Of a stretch of 64,000 nt of DNA, positions 27,168 through 36,621 are shown piece after piece. The stretch's first letter is position 1; the number at the start of each line of letters is the position of its first letter. Origin of the DNA: an uncultured Aquimarina sp. (GTDB lineage Bacteria; Bacteroidota; Bacteroidia; Flavobacteriales; Flavobacteriaceae); the NCBI RefSeq assembly GCF_947496855.1, contig NZ_CANMED010000009.1, positions 36,144-100,143 on the forward strand, read 5' to 3'. The notes beneath the pieces are model-generated. The model worked only from the letters and a program-made list of their open reading frames with translations. It had not been told where the DNA came from and made no database searches. A program made the translations under genes and the position numbers.

Positions 27168-29360
27168 TTATATTTTTTCCATTTCAGTATAATTGGATGC
27201 CATTATAGAATTAATGACTTCATTATCTACTGGATACCATCGTTTGTCTTGTGTGTTTTTAATACTGGTGTTGGCACTGTGTACTGTGGCTACGAAACCT
27301 TTTTCGTAGGTATGACTTTTTACATTCACTCCCCATTGCCAGGCAAAAACAGCATCTTCTCCAATATTGATATCCTGAAATTGATGGTGTTGCCACACCT
27401 TTTTTTTGTACGACATAGTAGCACCTGCAACCCATGCTTTTTGCTCTTTTGGATACTGATATTTCCAAGCTTTTTGTGTCTCAGGATTATAGAAATATAA
27501 CTGAGATAAGCCACAGATATCTGCACCACTAGAGTGTAGTGCTGATACCTGATGTTGTAACCAATCAGAAGCATACCAATCATCATCATCCCAATGCACA
27601 ATGATTTCGCCGGATGCTTTTTTACAGCAAAAATTCCGTTTGGCACCGATGGTCATCCGTTCCGTAAGCCGAAAATATTTTATTTCTGGATGGTCTGGAA
27701 TTGAATGTTCGATAGATTCATTTCCATCGTCTGCTATGATCAGTTCTTTAAAGGGGTAATTTTGGCTTAAAAATCGTTGAATTGCTTCTCCAACAAATTG
27801 AGAACGATTATACGTGGGCATAATACAGCTTACCGTCTCTGATAACTTTCTCTTTTGGTTGTAAAAAGCTTTATTTCTGATCACTAGCTCAAATTCATTA
27901 CAGGGAATCCATCCTTCTGGAGAGGGTTTATTTCCTAAAGTAAATTGCCAACTATTAGAAGAATGCCTAAGATATACATACTGATTATCGGCCTCTATTT
28001 TCTTAAGCCTAGCATTTTTCTCTATCCCCTGCATTAAAAAATCAGCATCTTCTCTTAGTGAAGTATTAGGATAAGGACCTGCTATCTCCCATACTTTTTT
28101 TAGAAAAACTAGTGTTCCTCCAGCAACATTCTCAACAAAAAGTTGGCGATGTAATTCATCCTTACACCTCCAAAAACTCCAATCGTCTAGTCCAAAAAAC
28201 GGAATGTTGCTTAATGCTGTAATTTCACACTCGCCAGTTATTATAGGTGTTATTTGAACCCTTAATCTCTTGGGGCCATATAGATCATCATCATCCCATT
28301 GTGCAATGATTTTCCCACCTGCATGTAAACAAGCTATATTCCGTTTGCCTCCAATACTTTGTTCTGTTGTCTTTATGAAATGAATATTTTTTGCTTCAGG
28401 AAACTTTGCAGGAAGGTCAGTTAGATCGTTATATACTATTATCAATTCTTTGTTCTGGTATTCTTGTTCTAGAAAATATCGAATAGATTGTTCAAGATAT
28501 CCTGCACGATTAGCTGTAGGCATGATACAACTTACTAATGGGCTTTCATCAAGTACAACCATATCTGGATGTATAATGGTTGAGGTATTCTTTTTCCTGT
28601 ATTCTTTTTCCCAGGAACAATTTGCTTTAAGCGTTTTGATACCAGATAAGTTTTTAGAATGTAACTTTTGGATTTTTTTCTTTAAAGAATATTTGTCGTT
28701 TAGCTGATTGCAATAGCTATCTTTTATGATTCTTGTGACACAAATATTGGTTAAAACAACTGCCTGTTTATTTTTGAGATGCGCTCTTATGTTATAATCT
28801 AATACCCAGTAGTCTTCTGTTTCATAAGAGATATCCGCATCTCCGATTTCATCCACTAGTTCTTTTCTAACGAAATAACAGTATGTTGGATTTTCATCGG
28901 TTAATGAAATGAAACGATATTTGATGTCAGATTTTGTGACTAAAGCATCTAATGGTGTGTCGATTAATTTTTTTTGTTGTAAACGAGGCGTCAATGACGG
29001 TATAAGAATTGCTTGTTCAGGCGAATGATTAAAGTGTACGATCATTTGTAATAACTGCGAGATGGTAATCTCCACACCTGCTTCGATCCATAAAAAAGCT
29101 TCGACTCCTGTTGTACTAATGAGTTGATTAAAGAAACTTGCTTTTGTAGCAATTTGTTTTTCAGATAGCACTTGTACAAAAGGCATATGTGATGTAATAG
29201 CAGGTGTTTTGGTATTCGTAAGCAAATAAAGCTTATGGATCGCATAGAACTGCCCATAATTAAGACTTGCTAGCGATTTATCAATCATAGCTTTTGTAGC
29301 CTGTGGAGCTGCATAAATACCTATGTTTATCTTTCTAATGACCTTATCTAACATATGCAT
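27168..29360 (-). CDS. Glycosyltransferase with two GT2 (GT-A) domains
   Basis: A 730-residue cytoplasmic protein. After an N-terminal part of about 260 residues, itself possibly a divergent GT-A fold (EAFLWIEAGVEIT), two GT2 domains follow. The first has VSCIMPTANRAGYLEQSI and AQWDDDDLYG; the second VSCIMPTYNRSQFVGEAI, IIADDGNESIEHS and VHWDDDDWYASDWL. Both keep the DxD-type acidic cluster that binds the metal and nucleotide sugar. It overlaps the tail-collar gene by 17 bp, so both are in one operon. The acceptor is unknown; glycosylation of a co-encoded protein is one possibility. Confidence 0.85.
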   Translation of the reverse strand: MHMLDKVIRKINIGIYAAPQATKAMIDKSLASLNYGQFYAIHKLYLLTNTKTPAITSHMPFVQVLSEKQIATKASFFNQLISTTGVEAFLWIEAGVEITISQLLQMIVHFNHSPEQAILIPSLTPRLQQKKLIDTPLDALVTKSDIKYRFISLTDENPTYCYFVRKELVDEIGDADISYETEDYWVLDYNIRAHLKNKQAVVLTNICVTRIIKDSYCNQLNDKYSLKKKIQKLHSKNLSGIKTLKANCSWEKEYRKKNTSTIIHPDMVVLDESPLVSCIMPTANRAGYLEQSIRYFLEQEYQNKELIIVYNDLTDLPAKFPEAKNIHFIKTTEQSIGGKRNIACLHAGGKIIAQWDDDDLYGPKRLRVQITPIITGECEITALSNIPFFGLDDWSFWRCKDELHRQLFVENVAGGTLVFLKKVWEIAGPYPNTSLREDADFLMQGIEKNARLKKIEADNQYVYLRHSSNSWQFTLGNKPSPEGWIPCNEFELVIRNKAFYNQKRKLSETVSCIMPTYNRSQFVGEAIQRFLSQNYPFKELIIADDGNESIEHSIPDHPEIKYFRLTERMTIGAKRNFCCKKASGEIIVHWDDDDWYASDWLQHQVSALHSSGADICGLSQLYFYNPETQKAWKYQYPKEQKAWVAGATMSYKKKVWQHHQFQDINIGEDAVFAWQWGVNVKSHTYEKGFVATVHSANTSIKNTQDKRWYPVDNEVINSIMASNYTEMEKI

Positions 29361-30003
29361 ATTTTATAAGGTGATGAACATATGCATTTTTAGACCTTGT
29401 TTCTGTACTTACTCGTACTGGAGAATCAGCATCAGGCGTATCTGCAGGAGGACTCGTAAAAGCTGGAGTCTCAGTTGCTAATGAAACGGGACCCCCAGTT
29501 GTCCCTCCTATTTCTGAAGTTTCAGAGGTTTCGGAATATTGATGTTCATGTGTCTGGAAAGCATCTTCTTGGAAAGTTCCTATTTTATTTATATTATCAG
29601 AAGAAGCATTTTCTTCGTTAGCCAAAAGCCTTTGGTCTTGATCAGGATCATTTCCTGAATTACCTGCTGCTCCTCTAAGAAAATATCCTCTATAATCGGG
29701 AATGCGAAATGTTTGATCTGCAGGTAAATCATTGGTTACTTCTGTGGGCTCTCCAGAAAGGCTGTACAGAAAACCAATTGCCTGAAAAAGTTCTGGATAT
29801 GCTCTACAATACAATAGTCGTCCATCACAAACTATCCAACCACTAGCTTCTATATTATTAGTGATTCCTGTTGTTTGTTGGATACTTGTATATGGTTGCT
29901 GATTATCTGGAGGTGATGAAACAGGTGTGCTTACTATCCCAGCATAAGCAATGACAGAACCTATTGGAGCGTCACCTCCTTGATTTATAAATGATTGTAT
30001 CAT
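29344..30003 (-). CDS. Phage tail-collar domain protein
   Basis: A 219-residue protein with the collar signature: GSVIAYAG, then GWIVCDGRLLYCRAYPELFQAIG, FRIPDYRGYFLRGAAGNSG and DPDQDQR (landmarks from residue 15 to 130), followed by a Ser/Thr/Glu-rich low-complexity part and the end KNAYVHHLIKYAYVR. Such domains occur in phage tail fibres and in microcystin-dependent-type surface proteins. It overlaps the 960-residue gene by 4 bp (ATGA) and the glycosyltransferase gene by 17 bp, so the three are translationally coupled. No other phage genes are near. Confidence 0.85.
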   Translation of the reverse strand: MIQSFINQGGDAPIGSVIAYAGIVSTPVSSPPDNQQPYTSIQQTTGITNNIEASGWIVCDGRLLYCRAYPELFQAIGFLYSLSGEPTEVTNDLPADQTFRIPDYRGYFLRGAAGNSGNDPDQDQRLLANEENASSDNINKIGTFQEDAFQTHEHQYSETSETSEIGGTTGGPVSLATETPAFTSPPADTPDADSPVRVSTETRSKNAYVHHLIKYAYVR

Positions 30004-32882
30004 GAGATTGAAATTATTTCGATATTATTAAAAGGTAATTCGTCTCCATCCTGTAACCATTGCATATTTGTAGGAACTACTATTTCCCATGATTCATCGG
30101 TCATATGGGGTACGATATCAGTATCTGTTGTCTTTTTAAGAGCTACGGCAATGGGTTTATCGGATTCTATAATTGGTGTTATTGGATTAGCAGTATATGG
30201 GACTAAACCTGTACTCAGATAATAAAGCATTTGATAATTAAAATCAGGTGTTACCGGGACCATTACTCGAACGTGTTTATTGTCAGAATATTCACTAAAT
30301 GCTTGATCTATATGAAAATTTTGTATGGATTTATGAATGTTTTCTTTTTGTGGAGCGTTATTTTCTTGATAAAATTCATATACACTTTCTTTCCACTCCA
30401 TTGCAGATTCAAAGAACTGGTAGTAAGTAGGTTGATTGATATCTGTCATGAGAGAATCAATAGGAGATTGTATGGCAGTATTTTTTTCTAGATTGATAGT
30501 ATATAGCAAAGCTTTACAGGAATTAATCACAGATCGGTTGATCCAATTTTTTGTTTTTGCTTTGTTTGTATCTTTAATCTCATCTATAGTACTTTTTGCC
30601 ATTGCTATATTATTCGTATATGCTTTTATGATCGCATCATATACGGCAATTCTCCAAGTATTCATTAATGTATTAGAAGGTGTCGTTTGTATGCCTACTG
30701 CTATATAAAACCCTGGTGATGTTGGAGGAGAGGTATAAGAAGAAGTTTCGTTTACTACAATAGGAATGACATTAGCTGCATTTTCGGGATGAATAGAATC
30801 CTGAAGTGTAATAGTACGCTTAGAAGTAGTGATTTCATTTTCTGATGTGGTAAGGTCAATCATAGCAGTACCTACTAATAATTTCATATCCGAATTTATG
30901 GTGTAATTTACTTCTGTCTGATATGGAATGTACCCTTCTTCTATAGGCAACATTTGAGCAGTCATTTTATCATCATTAAAAAAAACATAAAATGTTTTTA
31001 ATTCTTCAGGAGGAAGTGGTACTCCCTGTACTCCATAATCAGCTGCTAATGTTGCATAATTTTTACGAGAGATAGATTCAAAAGAAATGATAGGTTCTGT
31101 TCTATTAGCGGGAGGGATCAATCCATTTTCTATTAGATTGATATCACCTTCTATGTTAGGAAAAGGTTTGTCGATGAGAAATTCTAGTAGAAACCGATTT
31201 CCATAATTAATCACGCGAGCATTATATATTTTATTAACCCAATTATAGATACCTCGTACATTGAGTTCATTCGTACGATTGTCTAACGTATGTACTACGG
31301 CTTCTTCGGTTTTACTCACTTGATTTCTTGTAAATACCTGTTTTATATTGTGGCTCATACGTGCTATAGTTTGATCTAGCACTTTTTTTGCAAAATGAGT
31401 ATCATTTGTTTTATCATGTAGATCAGGTGTTCTTGTTAATGTCACCTCACCATTATAAGTTCCTGTAGTGGGAGGACCGTATGAGGCCTCTAACTTGTTG
31501 TAATTATCAGTATTGGTATCTGTACCTGTTAGCGTATTACTAATTTCTGTGTTCAATCCTCTAAGACTTGTTTCCCATGTAGTATCATTCTCTAGAATAG
31601 TTTCATTCGTGTTTACAGTAGTTTCATTCATTTCCTGCGAGGAAGCGTTACTTCGTTCCTTTATTTCGCCAGAAAGGACATTTTCTATATGAGCAATTTC
31701 TCCCGATCGATATCCTATTAATTTATGCTGAATCATATGTAAATCGCCAATGGCATAAGGGACTACTGTTCCTTCGATCTGAGCTATGTTTTGTAAACTA
31801 CCAGTATTGGCAGGAAGAGGAAATACGGGAGCAGGTAATACGATAGAAGCATTTAGGATGTGAATTAATTCTTCTTCGTTTGGGTTGAGCATAAGATGGT
31901 CAAGAATATTACAAACTAATAAAACTTTGATGTCGTCTTGTAATCCTTTGATATTAAAAAAATTGAGCACTGTTAATGCAAAAACATTTTGCCAAACTTG
32001 ATCTTTTAATTGACTATATGAAGTATCTGTTAGAGCTTCTCCTAAAGTATCAGATACAATATCTAATTCTTTTAAAATTAGTGCTTCTAGTTCATTGCTA
32101 GTTGTATATTCGAATCGATGAGTACGATCATAAATAGCAGGAAACTTGTTGTAAGGAAATGGGAGCGAATTAGTATCTATGATATATTGACCAGTATAGG
32201 GTGCTGCTCCATTGACAAATTCAAAGGCTTCTGCTGTTATTTTCTCTCGTGCTCCAGGTTCTGGCACTCCATTATTATTAAAACAAGATAAGAAATTAGC
32301 ATATAAATTAGGAACATGTGGACTAAGTATGATCTCTTGATACTCCATAAAATACATTTCTTCTGCTGAGGTAAGATCTGGCCATTTTCTCAAATAGACA
32401 TACGGAAATAAATCATTATAATCAGCTGGCAAAATTGTTTCTTCTTCTGGGATAGTAGGTTCTGGTAAAGGATCAATAGGGTCAACAGGTTCTATTGGAT
32501 CAGGAATAGGATCTACAGGAGTTGGTGATATATCATTAGGAATACGCATGATATTACCTTCGAAATGATTTTCTAAATCTAGACAATAAAAAGTATTGAT
32601 CCAGATAAAATTCTGATCATTACTTTTATAGAGCATCATTTCTCCTTTTATATTAATCTTATCAGGAAAAATAAGTTCAAATGGTTCTGTTTCATCAGTG
32701 CAAAGACATCCTTTCCAATAAAAGATTTCATTATTTTGAGTCTTATCTTTTCTTAATAATCGATATTCGACATAACAACACCCAGAACTATTACAGTCAG
32801 ATATTTCAAGTGCATTTCCTTCAAATGAAAATTCGAAAAGAAATTGTTTTTTATTACATGTTTCTAATTGATACGTATACAT
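30000..32882 (-). CDS. Large protein of unknown function, first gene of the collar/glycosyltransferase operon
   Basis: A 960-residue protein with no signal peptide. About 1-115 is a beta-rich, Cys-containing N-terminal domain (CNSSGCCYVEY, CLCTDETEPFE). About 118-150 is a Pro/Asp/Glu linker (DPIPDPIEPVDPIDPLPEP). The long rest is mixed; near residue 390 GEIAHIENVLSGEIKER stands out as a compact, charged motif and may mark a family. The C-terminus reads WEIVVPTNMQWLQDGDELPF. The tight coupling to a tail-collar gene suggests a structural or fibre-like partner, but that is inference and I recognise no domain. Start ATG at 32882. Confidence 0.7.
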   Translation of the reverse strand: MYTYQLETCNKKQFLFEFSFEGNALEISDCNSSGCCYVEYRLLRKDKTQNNEIFYWKGCLCTDETEPFELIFPDKINIKGEMMLYKSNDQNFIWINTFYCLDLENHFEGNIMRIPNDISPTPVDPIPDPIEPVDPIDPLPEPTIPEEETILPADYNDLFPYVYLRKWPDLTSAEEMYFMEYQEIILSPHVPNLYANFLSCFNNNGVPEPGAREKITAEAFEFVNGAAPYTGQYIIDTNSLPFPYNKFPAIYDRTHRFEYTTSNELEALILKELDIVSDTLGEALTDTSYSQLKDQVWQNVFALTVLNFFNIKGLQDDIKVLLVCNILDHLMLNPNEEELIHILNASIVLPAPVFPLPANTGSLQNIAQIEGTVVPYAIGDLHMIQHKLIGYRSGEIAHIENVLSGEIKERSNASSQEMNETTVNTNETILENDTTWETSLRGLNTEISNTLTGTDTNTDNYNKLEASYGPPTTGTYNGEVTLTRTPDLHDKTNDTHFAKKVLDQTIARMSHNIKQVFTRNQVSKTEEAVVHTLDNRTNELNVRGIYNWVNKIYNARVINYGNRFLLEFLIDKPFPNIEGDINLIENGLIPPANRTEPIISFESISRKNYATLAADYGVQGVPLPPEELKTFYVFFNDDKMTAQMLPIEEGYIPYQTEVNYTINSDMKLLVGTAMIDLTTSENEITTSKRTITLQDSIHPENAANVIPIVVNETSSYTSPPTSPGFYIAVGIQTTPSNTLMNTWRIAVYDAIIKAYTNNIAMAKSTIDEIKDTNKAKTKNWINRSVINSCKALLYTINLEKNTAIQSPIDSLMTDINQPTYYQFFESAMEWKESVYEFYQENNAPQKENIHKSIQNFHIDQAFSEYSDNKHVRVMVPVTPDFNYQMLYYLSTGLVPYTANPITPIIESDKPIAVALKKTTDTDIVPHMTDESWEIVVPTNMQWLQDGDELPFNNIEIISIS

Positions 32883-33325
32883 GGTATTTTATTTTTTAGG
32901 TATATTTTAAAAAAAAATTGAAATGATTTCATTCGATATACAAACAGTGTTACTTAAAAAATGATTTTTATTCGTTGATTTTATACCAGTTTATGTATCA
33001 AAACTTGATCAATGATACTGTGTTTTTTACCCTCTCAAATCCTATGTTAATTCAATAAACTATTGAAATAAAATGTAGGGAAGAAGAATGGGAAAATGAA
33101 CAGGTATATATACGGTATTTTTAATCCAAAAGAATATCAGACTTTACTTGGAGCTGTTTTTTCCTTCAGTATATAATGCAGGTTATTATAATCATCTGAT
33201 GTGATGATACTAATAATTTACTACAGATAGTATAGTATTCTCATTTGTTGTGATGCACATTATCTTTTGATTACTAAAAATTATTTTTTAGAGATAAGTA
33301 TCCCCAATATTTTTATTTTAGTAAT
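32883..33325. other. Non-coding gap upstream of the 960-residue protein gene
   Basis: 443 bp without a supported gene. It should carry the promoter of the five-gene operon. A dyad TTCAATAAACTATTGAA lies near 33051-33067; no consensus TAnnTTTG was found at a fitting distance. Confidence 0.35.
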
Positions 33326-33940
33326 TTATAATATAGGCTCTAACTCGAATCTAAAAGGGGTTGCATTAATTCCTGTACCGCCACCAGTCATAATTAGATT
33401 TGCGTTGGTTATTCCTTGTAAGGAAATCCTAGTGTTTTCATCACTAATAATTGCAGATTTTACTGCATCTCCTTCTTTAATTTGAGAATTGACTCCAACA
33501 TATATATAGGGTTCAAATTCGAATACAGCTTTCTCTCCAGGAGATACTCCTTTTTTTATTGCTGCTAATTTGCCTCCTCTATAGATCTCAGCATCTATTG
33601 AGCCAACAGCTAAGTCGTTTTTAATCTGGACATCTGTATAGTTTGATGTTTTTATAGGATCTAATTGAAGTATATCTCCAGAGTCTGAATATTCGACGTC
33701 CCATTTCTGGCCATAAGATGCTGGTAGTCGATCTGATACATTTCTATAAGAATCTATAACTCCTACATCGAATTCTGTTGGATATATAAAATCATGAGTC
33801 CAATTGACTCCACAATTTCTGATTACATGCCAAGCCACTGCAATTTCTTCATAGTCTATGGCTACATTTCTTAGAAAAATAACTACTTGTGAGTTATTCT
33901 TGTCATATGATTTATTGATAAAGGTTATATTGATGCTCAT
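33326..33940 (-). CDS. Beta-rich protein of unknown function, paralogue 1
   Basis: A 204-residue protein (from ATG 33940) aligned end to end with the protein at 34282: both begin with a Met-x-Ile-x-Ile-Thr-Phe-Ile-Asn start, share WxVIxNCGxNW, IYPxEFDVxxxDSYxNVSD, GQKWDV, SPGEKAVFEFEPYIYVGVN and LIMTGGGTGxNATPFxF. A longer reading frame starts at 33988, but the DNA between 33941 and 33987 matches the non-coding leader of the paralogue, so the shorter start is better. No signal peptide, no enzyme motif. The even beta-strand pattern suggests a sandwich fold, perhaps an abundant inclusion- or lectin-like protein. Confidence 0.65.
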   Translation of the reverse strand: MSINITFINKSYDKNNSQVVIFLRNVAIDYEEIAVAWHVIRNCGVNWTHDFIYPTEFDVGVIDSYRNVSDRLPASYGQKWDVEYSDSGDILQLDPIKTSNYTDVQIKNDLAVGSIDAEIYRGGKLAAIKKGVSPGEKAVFEFEPYIYVGVNSQIKEGDAVKSAIISDENTRISLQGITNANLIMTGGGTGINATPFRFELEPIL

Positions 33941-34281
33941 TGTTTTAAGAATAATAATATCTGATCTTTTAGAAAAGGAGTCAGACATAGCCCTATTTTT
34001 TTTAATTATATTGTTTAAACTTTGAACTTGTTATAAAAGACAATTTTATTGTAGCAAATCCAAAGTACAAATGGTATTAAACCGGACTTATCCATTAGTA
34101 TTCATATACTGATCCATAGTTAAATCAAAACATTTGTGTGAAAAATGTGATTGATTTGTTGCTCAATCAAGCTTTGACCTTTTTGATGCTAATGATATAA
34201 GCCCTGTTTAAGTTTCTGTAATTAAATCTATTAGATATTAATATTAAAAAATTACAGTTGCATACTATATTGTATAGTTTA
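33941..34281. other. Non-coding gap between the paralogue genes
   Basis: About 340 bp with no gene. The part next to paralogue 1 (33941-33987) repeats the leader of paralogue 2 (34897-34944), including GTCTG-CTCCT and AAAGATCAGA on the minus strand, so the duplication took in the leader too. Confidence 0.45.
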
Positions 34282-34896
34282 TTATGATGTTGGTATTAAG
34301 TCAAATTGAAAAGGCGTAGCATTCACTCCAGTTCCACCACCTGTCATAATTAAACTAGCTTTAGTTAATCCAAGCAAAGAAAATTTCTGATTAATATCAC
34401 TAAGAATAGAAGAGTTAATAATCTCACTCTGTACTACTTGAGCATTTACACCTACATAGATATAAGGCTCGAATTCGAATACAGCTTTTTCTCCTGGAGA
34501 CACTCCTGTTTTGGTTGCTAATAAATTTCCGTTTTTATAAATCTGAGCATCTATAGAGCTTGTTGGAAGTGAGTTTTTCACTTCGACTTCTGTGCTACTT
34601 GATCCAGGATTAGAATCCAATTGTAACACATCTCCAGAAGTAGAACGAACAACATCCCATTTCTGCCCGTTTACTGCCAACTGTTGATCCGATACGTTTC
34701 CATAAGAGTCAGCTGCAGCTACGTCAAATTCCATTGGGTATATAAATTTATGACTCCAATTACGACCACAATTCTGAATTACTTTCCAAGCAATAGCTGT
34801 TTCTTCAAAATTTGTAGCCACGTTTTTTTGAAAGATGACAATTTCAGAATTATTCATGTCATCAGAGTTGTTGATAAATGTGATTTCGATATCCAT
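34282..34896 (-). CDS. Beta-rich protein of unknown function, paralogue 2
   Basis: A 204-residue protein starting MDIEITFINNSDDMNN, about half to two thirds identical by eye to paralogue 1 at 33326. Conserved blocks are listed there. It has no export signal and a single Cys (NCGRNW). The two genes are separated by 341 bp and each has the same leader, so they may be separately expressed. Function unknown; a dose-increasing duplication or diversified pair is possible. Confidence 0.65.
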   Translation of the reverse strand: MDIEITFINNSDDMNNSEIVIFQKNVATNFEETAIAWKVIQNCGRNWSHKFIYPMEFDVAAADSYGNVSDQQLAVNGQKWDVVRSTSGDVLQLDSNPGSSSTEVEVKNSLPTSSIDAQIYKNGNLLATKTGVSPGEKAVFEFEPYIYVGVNAQVVQSEIINSSILSDINQKFSLLGLTKASLIMTGGGTGVNATPFQFDLIPTS

Positions 34897-34981
34897 TGTA
34901 GTATTGGTATTTACGATGTCTGATCTTTAAAACAGGAGCCAGACGTTACCCTTTTATTATTGTTTTTTAATTAACAATAGG

Positions 34982-35266
34982 TTATATAGTTTCATAGCTT
35001 ACAGTAATGTCATTATTTTGTGCTCCGACTCGAAGATGTTCTGATTCAAGATCTTTTTTAAAAACAACCTTAGGTTCGCCATTCCTGAGACTAAATGGAC
35101 TTTTATAACCTGCATTTCCTTTTATGGCACTTACAAATTCACCAGGTTTTTTTTCGTAATCAACATAAACTTCTGCGACACCCAAATCAGAACTAATAGT
35201 CATTGTAGGAGAATTTCCAAGATCAATTTCGGCGGTTTTATCTTTTTTGATTTTTGTTATTGTCAT
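34982..35266 (-). CDS. Small uncharacterised protein (94 residues)
   Basis: Begins MTITKIKKDKTAEIDLGN, contains MTISSDLGVAEVYVDYEK and ends LRVGAQNNDITVSYETI. Alternating polar and hydrophobic residues suggest an all-beta fold. No signal peptide or known domain. It lies 85 bp upstream of paralogue 2 on the same strand and may be in its transcript. Confidence 0.55.
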   Translation of the reverse strand: MTITKIKKDKTAEIDLGNSPTMTISSDLGVAEVYVDYEKKPGEFVSAIKGNAGYKSPFSLRNGEPKVVFKKDLESEHLRVGAQNNDITVSYETI

Positions 35267-35381
35267 TTCAATTAAATTTTTATTAATGATTTTTCATAGT
35301 ATATATTCAAAACTAAATACAGACTATTTTTGTTTGTATAGAAAACTTCTAAGGGTTTATATATCTCTTTTCTATTGGTAT

Positions 35382-35627
35382 TTAAACACCTACCCATTTC
35401 TTACCGTCCCATCTTAATTCGTGTCCGAATGTTGGTTTTGCTTGAGAACTTAAAAATGGACCTGGAATGGTTGCTTTCTTTTCCCAATGAAAATTAGTTA
35501 ATAACCAATCTTTAGAGTCAGGTGTGAATTGTTGGTATTTATCATGATCATGAGCACCTTGATCTCCATACATTGTTGCATCTCCTCCTGATTCGTGGGT
35601 GAATTTTTGTACTAAATATTTTGGCAT
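35382..35627 (-). CDS. Small uncharacterised protein (81 residues)
   Basis: Begins MPKYLVQKFTHESGGDAT, has a His/Asp-rich part (GAHDHDKYQQF) and ends FGHELRWDGKKWVGV. No known domain. It is preceded at a distance of about 240 bp by one copy of a duplicated regulatory module (35865-35955) also found before the gene at 35989. Confidence 0.55.
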   Translation of the reverse strand: MPKYLVQKFTHESGGDATMYGDQGAHDHDKYQQFTPDSKDWLLTNFHWEKKATIPGPFLSSQAKPTFGHELRWDGKKWVGV

Positions 35628-35988
35628 GTTATGTTTTTTAAAAAAATGTTAAAGCTTTATTTTCTCAACCAATGATAATTTTTAGGGTATAAAATCACTT
35701 TAAAAATTATCATTAGTTTTTGTAGATACGTATTTACTAATATGCTAGTTCAAATGATTTCTGTTTTTGGGCACCTCCTTTCATATTTTTAGATGTATTA
35801 ATAATTTGATATGTAGTTAATTTCGTATCAATATGTCTTTTTATATTCATTAAAGTAATTAACTCTTACAAAGCACGTTTTTTCATGACTTTATAGATGG
35901 AAGTTATGTTCATAGTAATTGAACTTATGTTCTAAAAGAGGGAATTAATCTCATTATTTTGTTAAAAAAGCATCAAGATTGATTTTGA
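35628..35988. other. Intergenic gap holding regulatory module copy 1
   Basis: 361 bp with no gene on either strand that I can support; the only notable content is the module at 35865-35955. Confidence 0.5.
35865..35955 (-). promoter_or_regulatory. Duplicated upstream module, copy 1
   Basis: Contains CTTACAAAGCACG (35865-35877), TATGTTC at 35905-35911 and again at 35926-35932 (21-bp period), the dyad GTTCA-N7-TGAAC between them, and GGGAATTAATCTCAT. The same blocks in the same order occur at 36770-36860. The 21-bp repeat period fits tandem AraC-family sites. It lies upstream of the 81-residue protein gene. Confidence 0.5.
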
Positions 35989-36621
35989 TTAACTCATCCT
36001 AATAAACAAACCAGAAAATCCTCCAGGGATATCCGGAGTCTGATTATTTCCATCATCGGGATTATAATAATCTGTTGCATCACTTGCAATCCAATGTTGT
36101 CCATCACCACAAAGAATGATGTCATATTCATTTACAGGAGGTCTATTATATACTAATCCAGGCTGATCCTGTGTAGCGACTCCTAAATTATCCAACGTTG
36201 CTAATTCTGCATTAATTAATTCCTGAAAAAAACCTAATGCAAGAAGCGCATCATTATTAAAGTTAACAATTATATTATCGGGATCTACTCCAACGTTAAT
36301 CGCCGTATTAACAACAGAAGACGGCAATGACATTCTTGTATCATTGACAATCAGATTAGGATTATTTACGAATTGTTCTTGTACTGACCCAGCTATAAAT
36401 CCATCTTGTATAACCTGAATAGCTATATATGCCTGAACTCCTAATTCATTATCGGGGGTTTCTACATTAATCCCAATGATACCATGACTTGGCAAATGTG
36501 GTAATGCGGGCAAATTCCCTTCCAATTCAATCTCATTTATTATCGCCGCCAGCGCAAATCCACCACAACAGTTATTTGGATTTGGGTTAATTTGATTTTG
36601 GTTTCCTGTAAAGTCTAACAT
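35989..36621 (-). CDS. Possible papain-fold (C39-like) cysteine protease
   Basis: A 210-residue protein without signal peptide. NPNNCCGGFALAAIINEIE near residues 13-30 looks like the Cys-bearing helix start of papain-like and C39 peptidases (NC-GxxALA), and GDGQHWIASDATDYYNPDDG near 172-191 offers His followed at a suitable distance by Asn/Asp. The middle is unremarkable. A protease, deamidase or transglutaminase-type fold would fit, but only the Cys and His context supports it. It is preceded by copy 2 of the duplicated upstream module. Confidence 0.45.
   Translation of the reverse strand: MLDFTGNQNQINPNPNNCCGGFALAAIINEIELEGNLPALPHLPSHGIIGINVETPDNELGVQAYIAIQVIQDGFIAGSVQEQFVNNPNLIVNDTRMSLPSSVVNTAINVGVDPDNIIVNFNNDALLALGFFQELINAELATLDNLGVATQDQPGLVYNRPPVNEYDIILCGDGQHWIASDATDYYNPDDGNNQTPDIPGGFSGLFIRMS

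Noticed and set aside
30231..30708. Plus-strand ORFs of 86 and 90 codons
   Set aside because: They run antisense through the 960-residue gene with no protein-like features.
24766..36621. A complete contractile injection system (eCIS or tailocin)
   Set aside because: Only a collar-domain protein is phage-like; no sheath, tube, baseplate, spike or AAA ATPase genes are seen.
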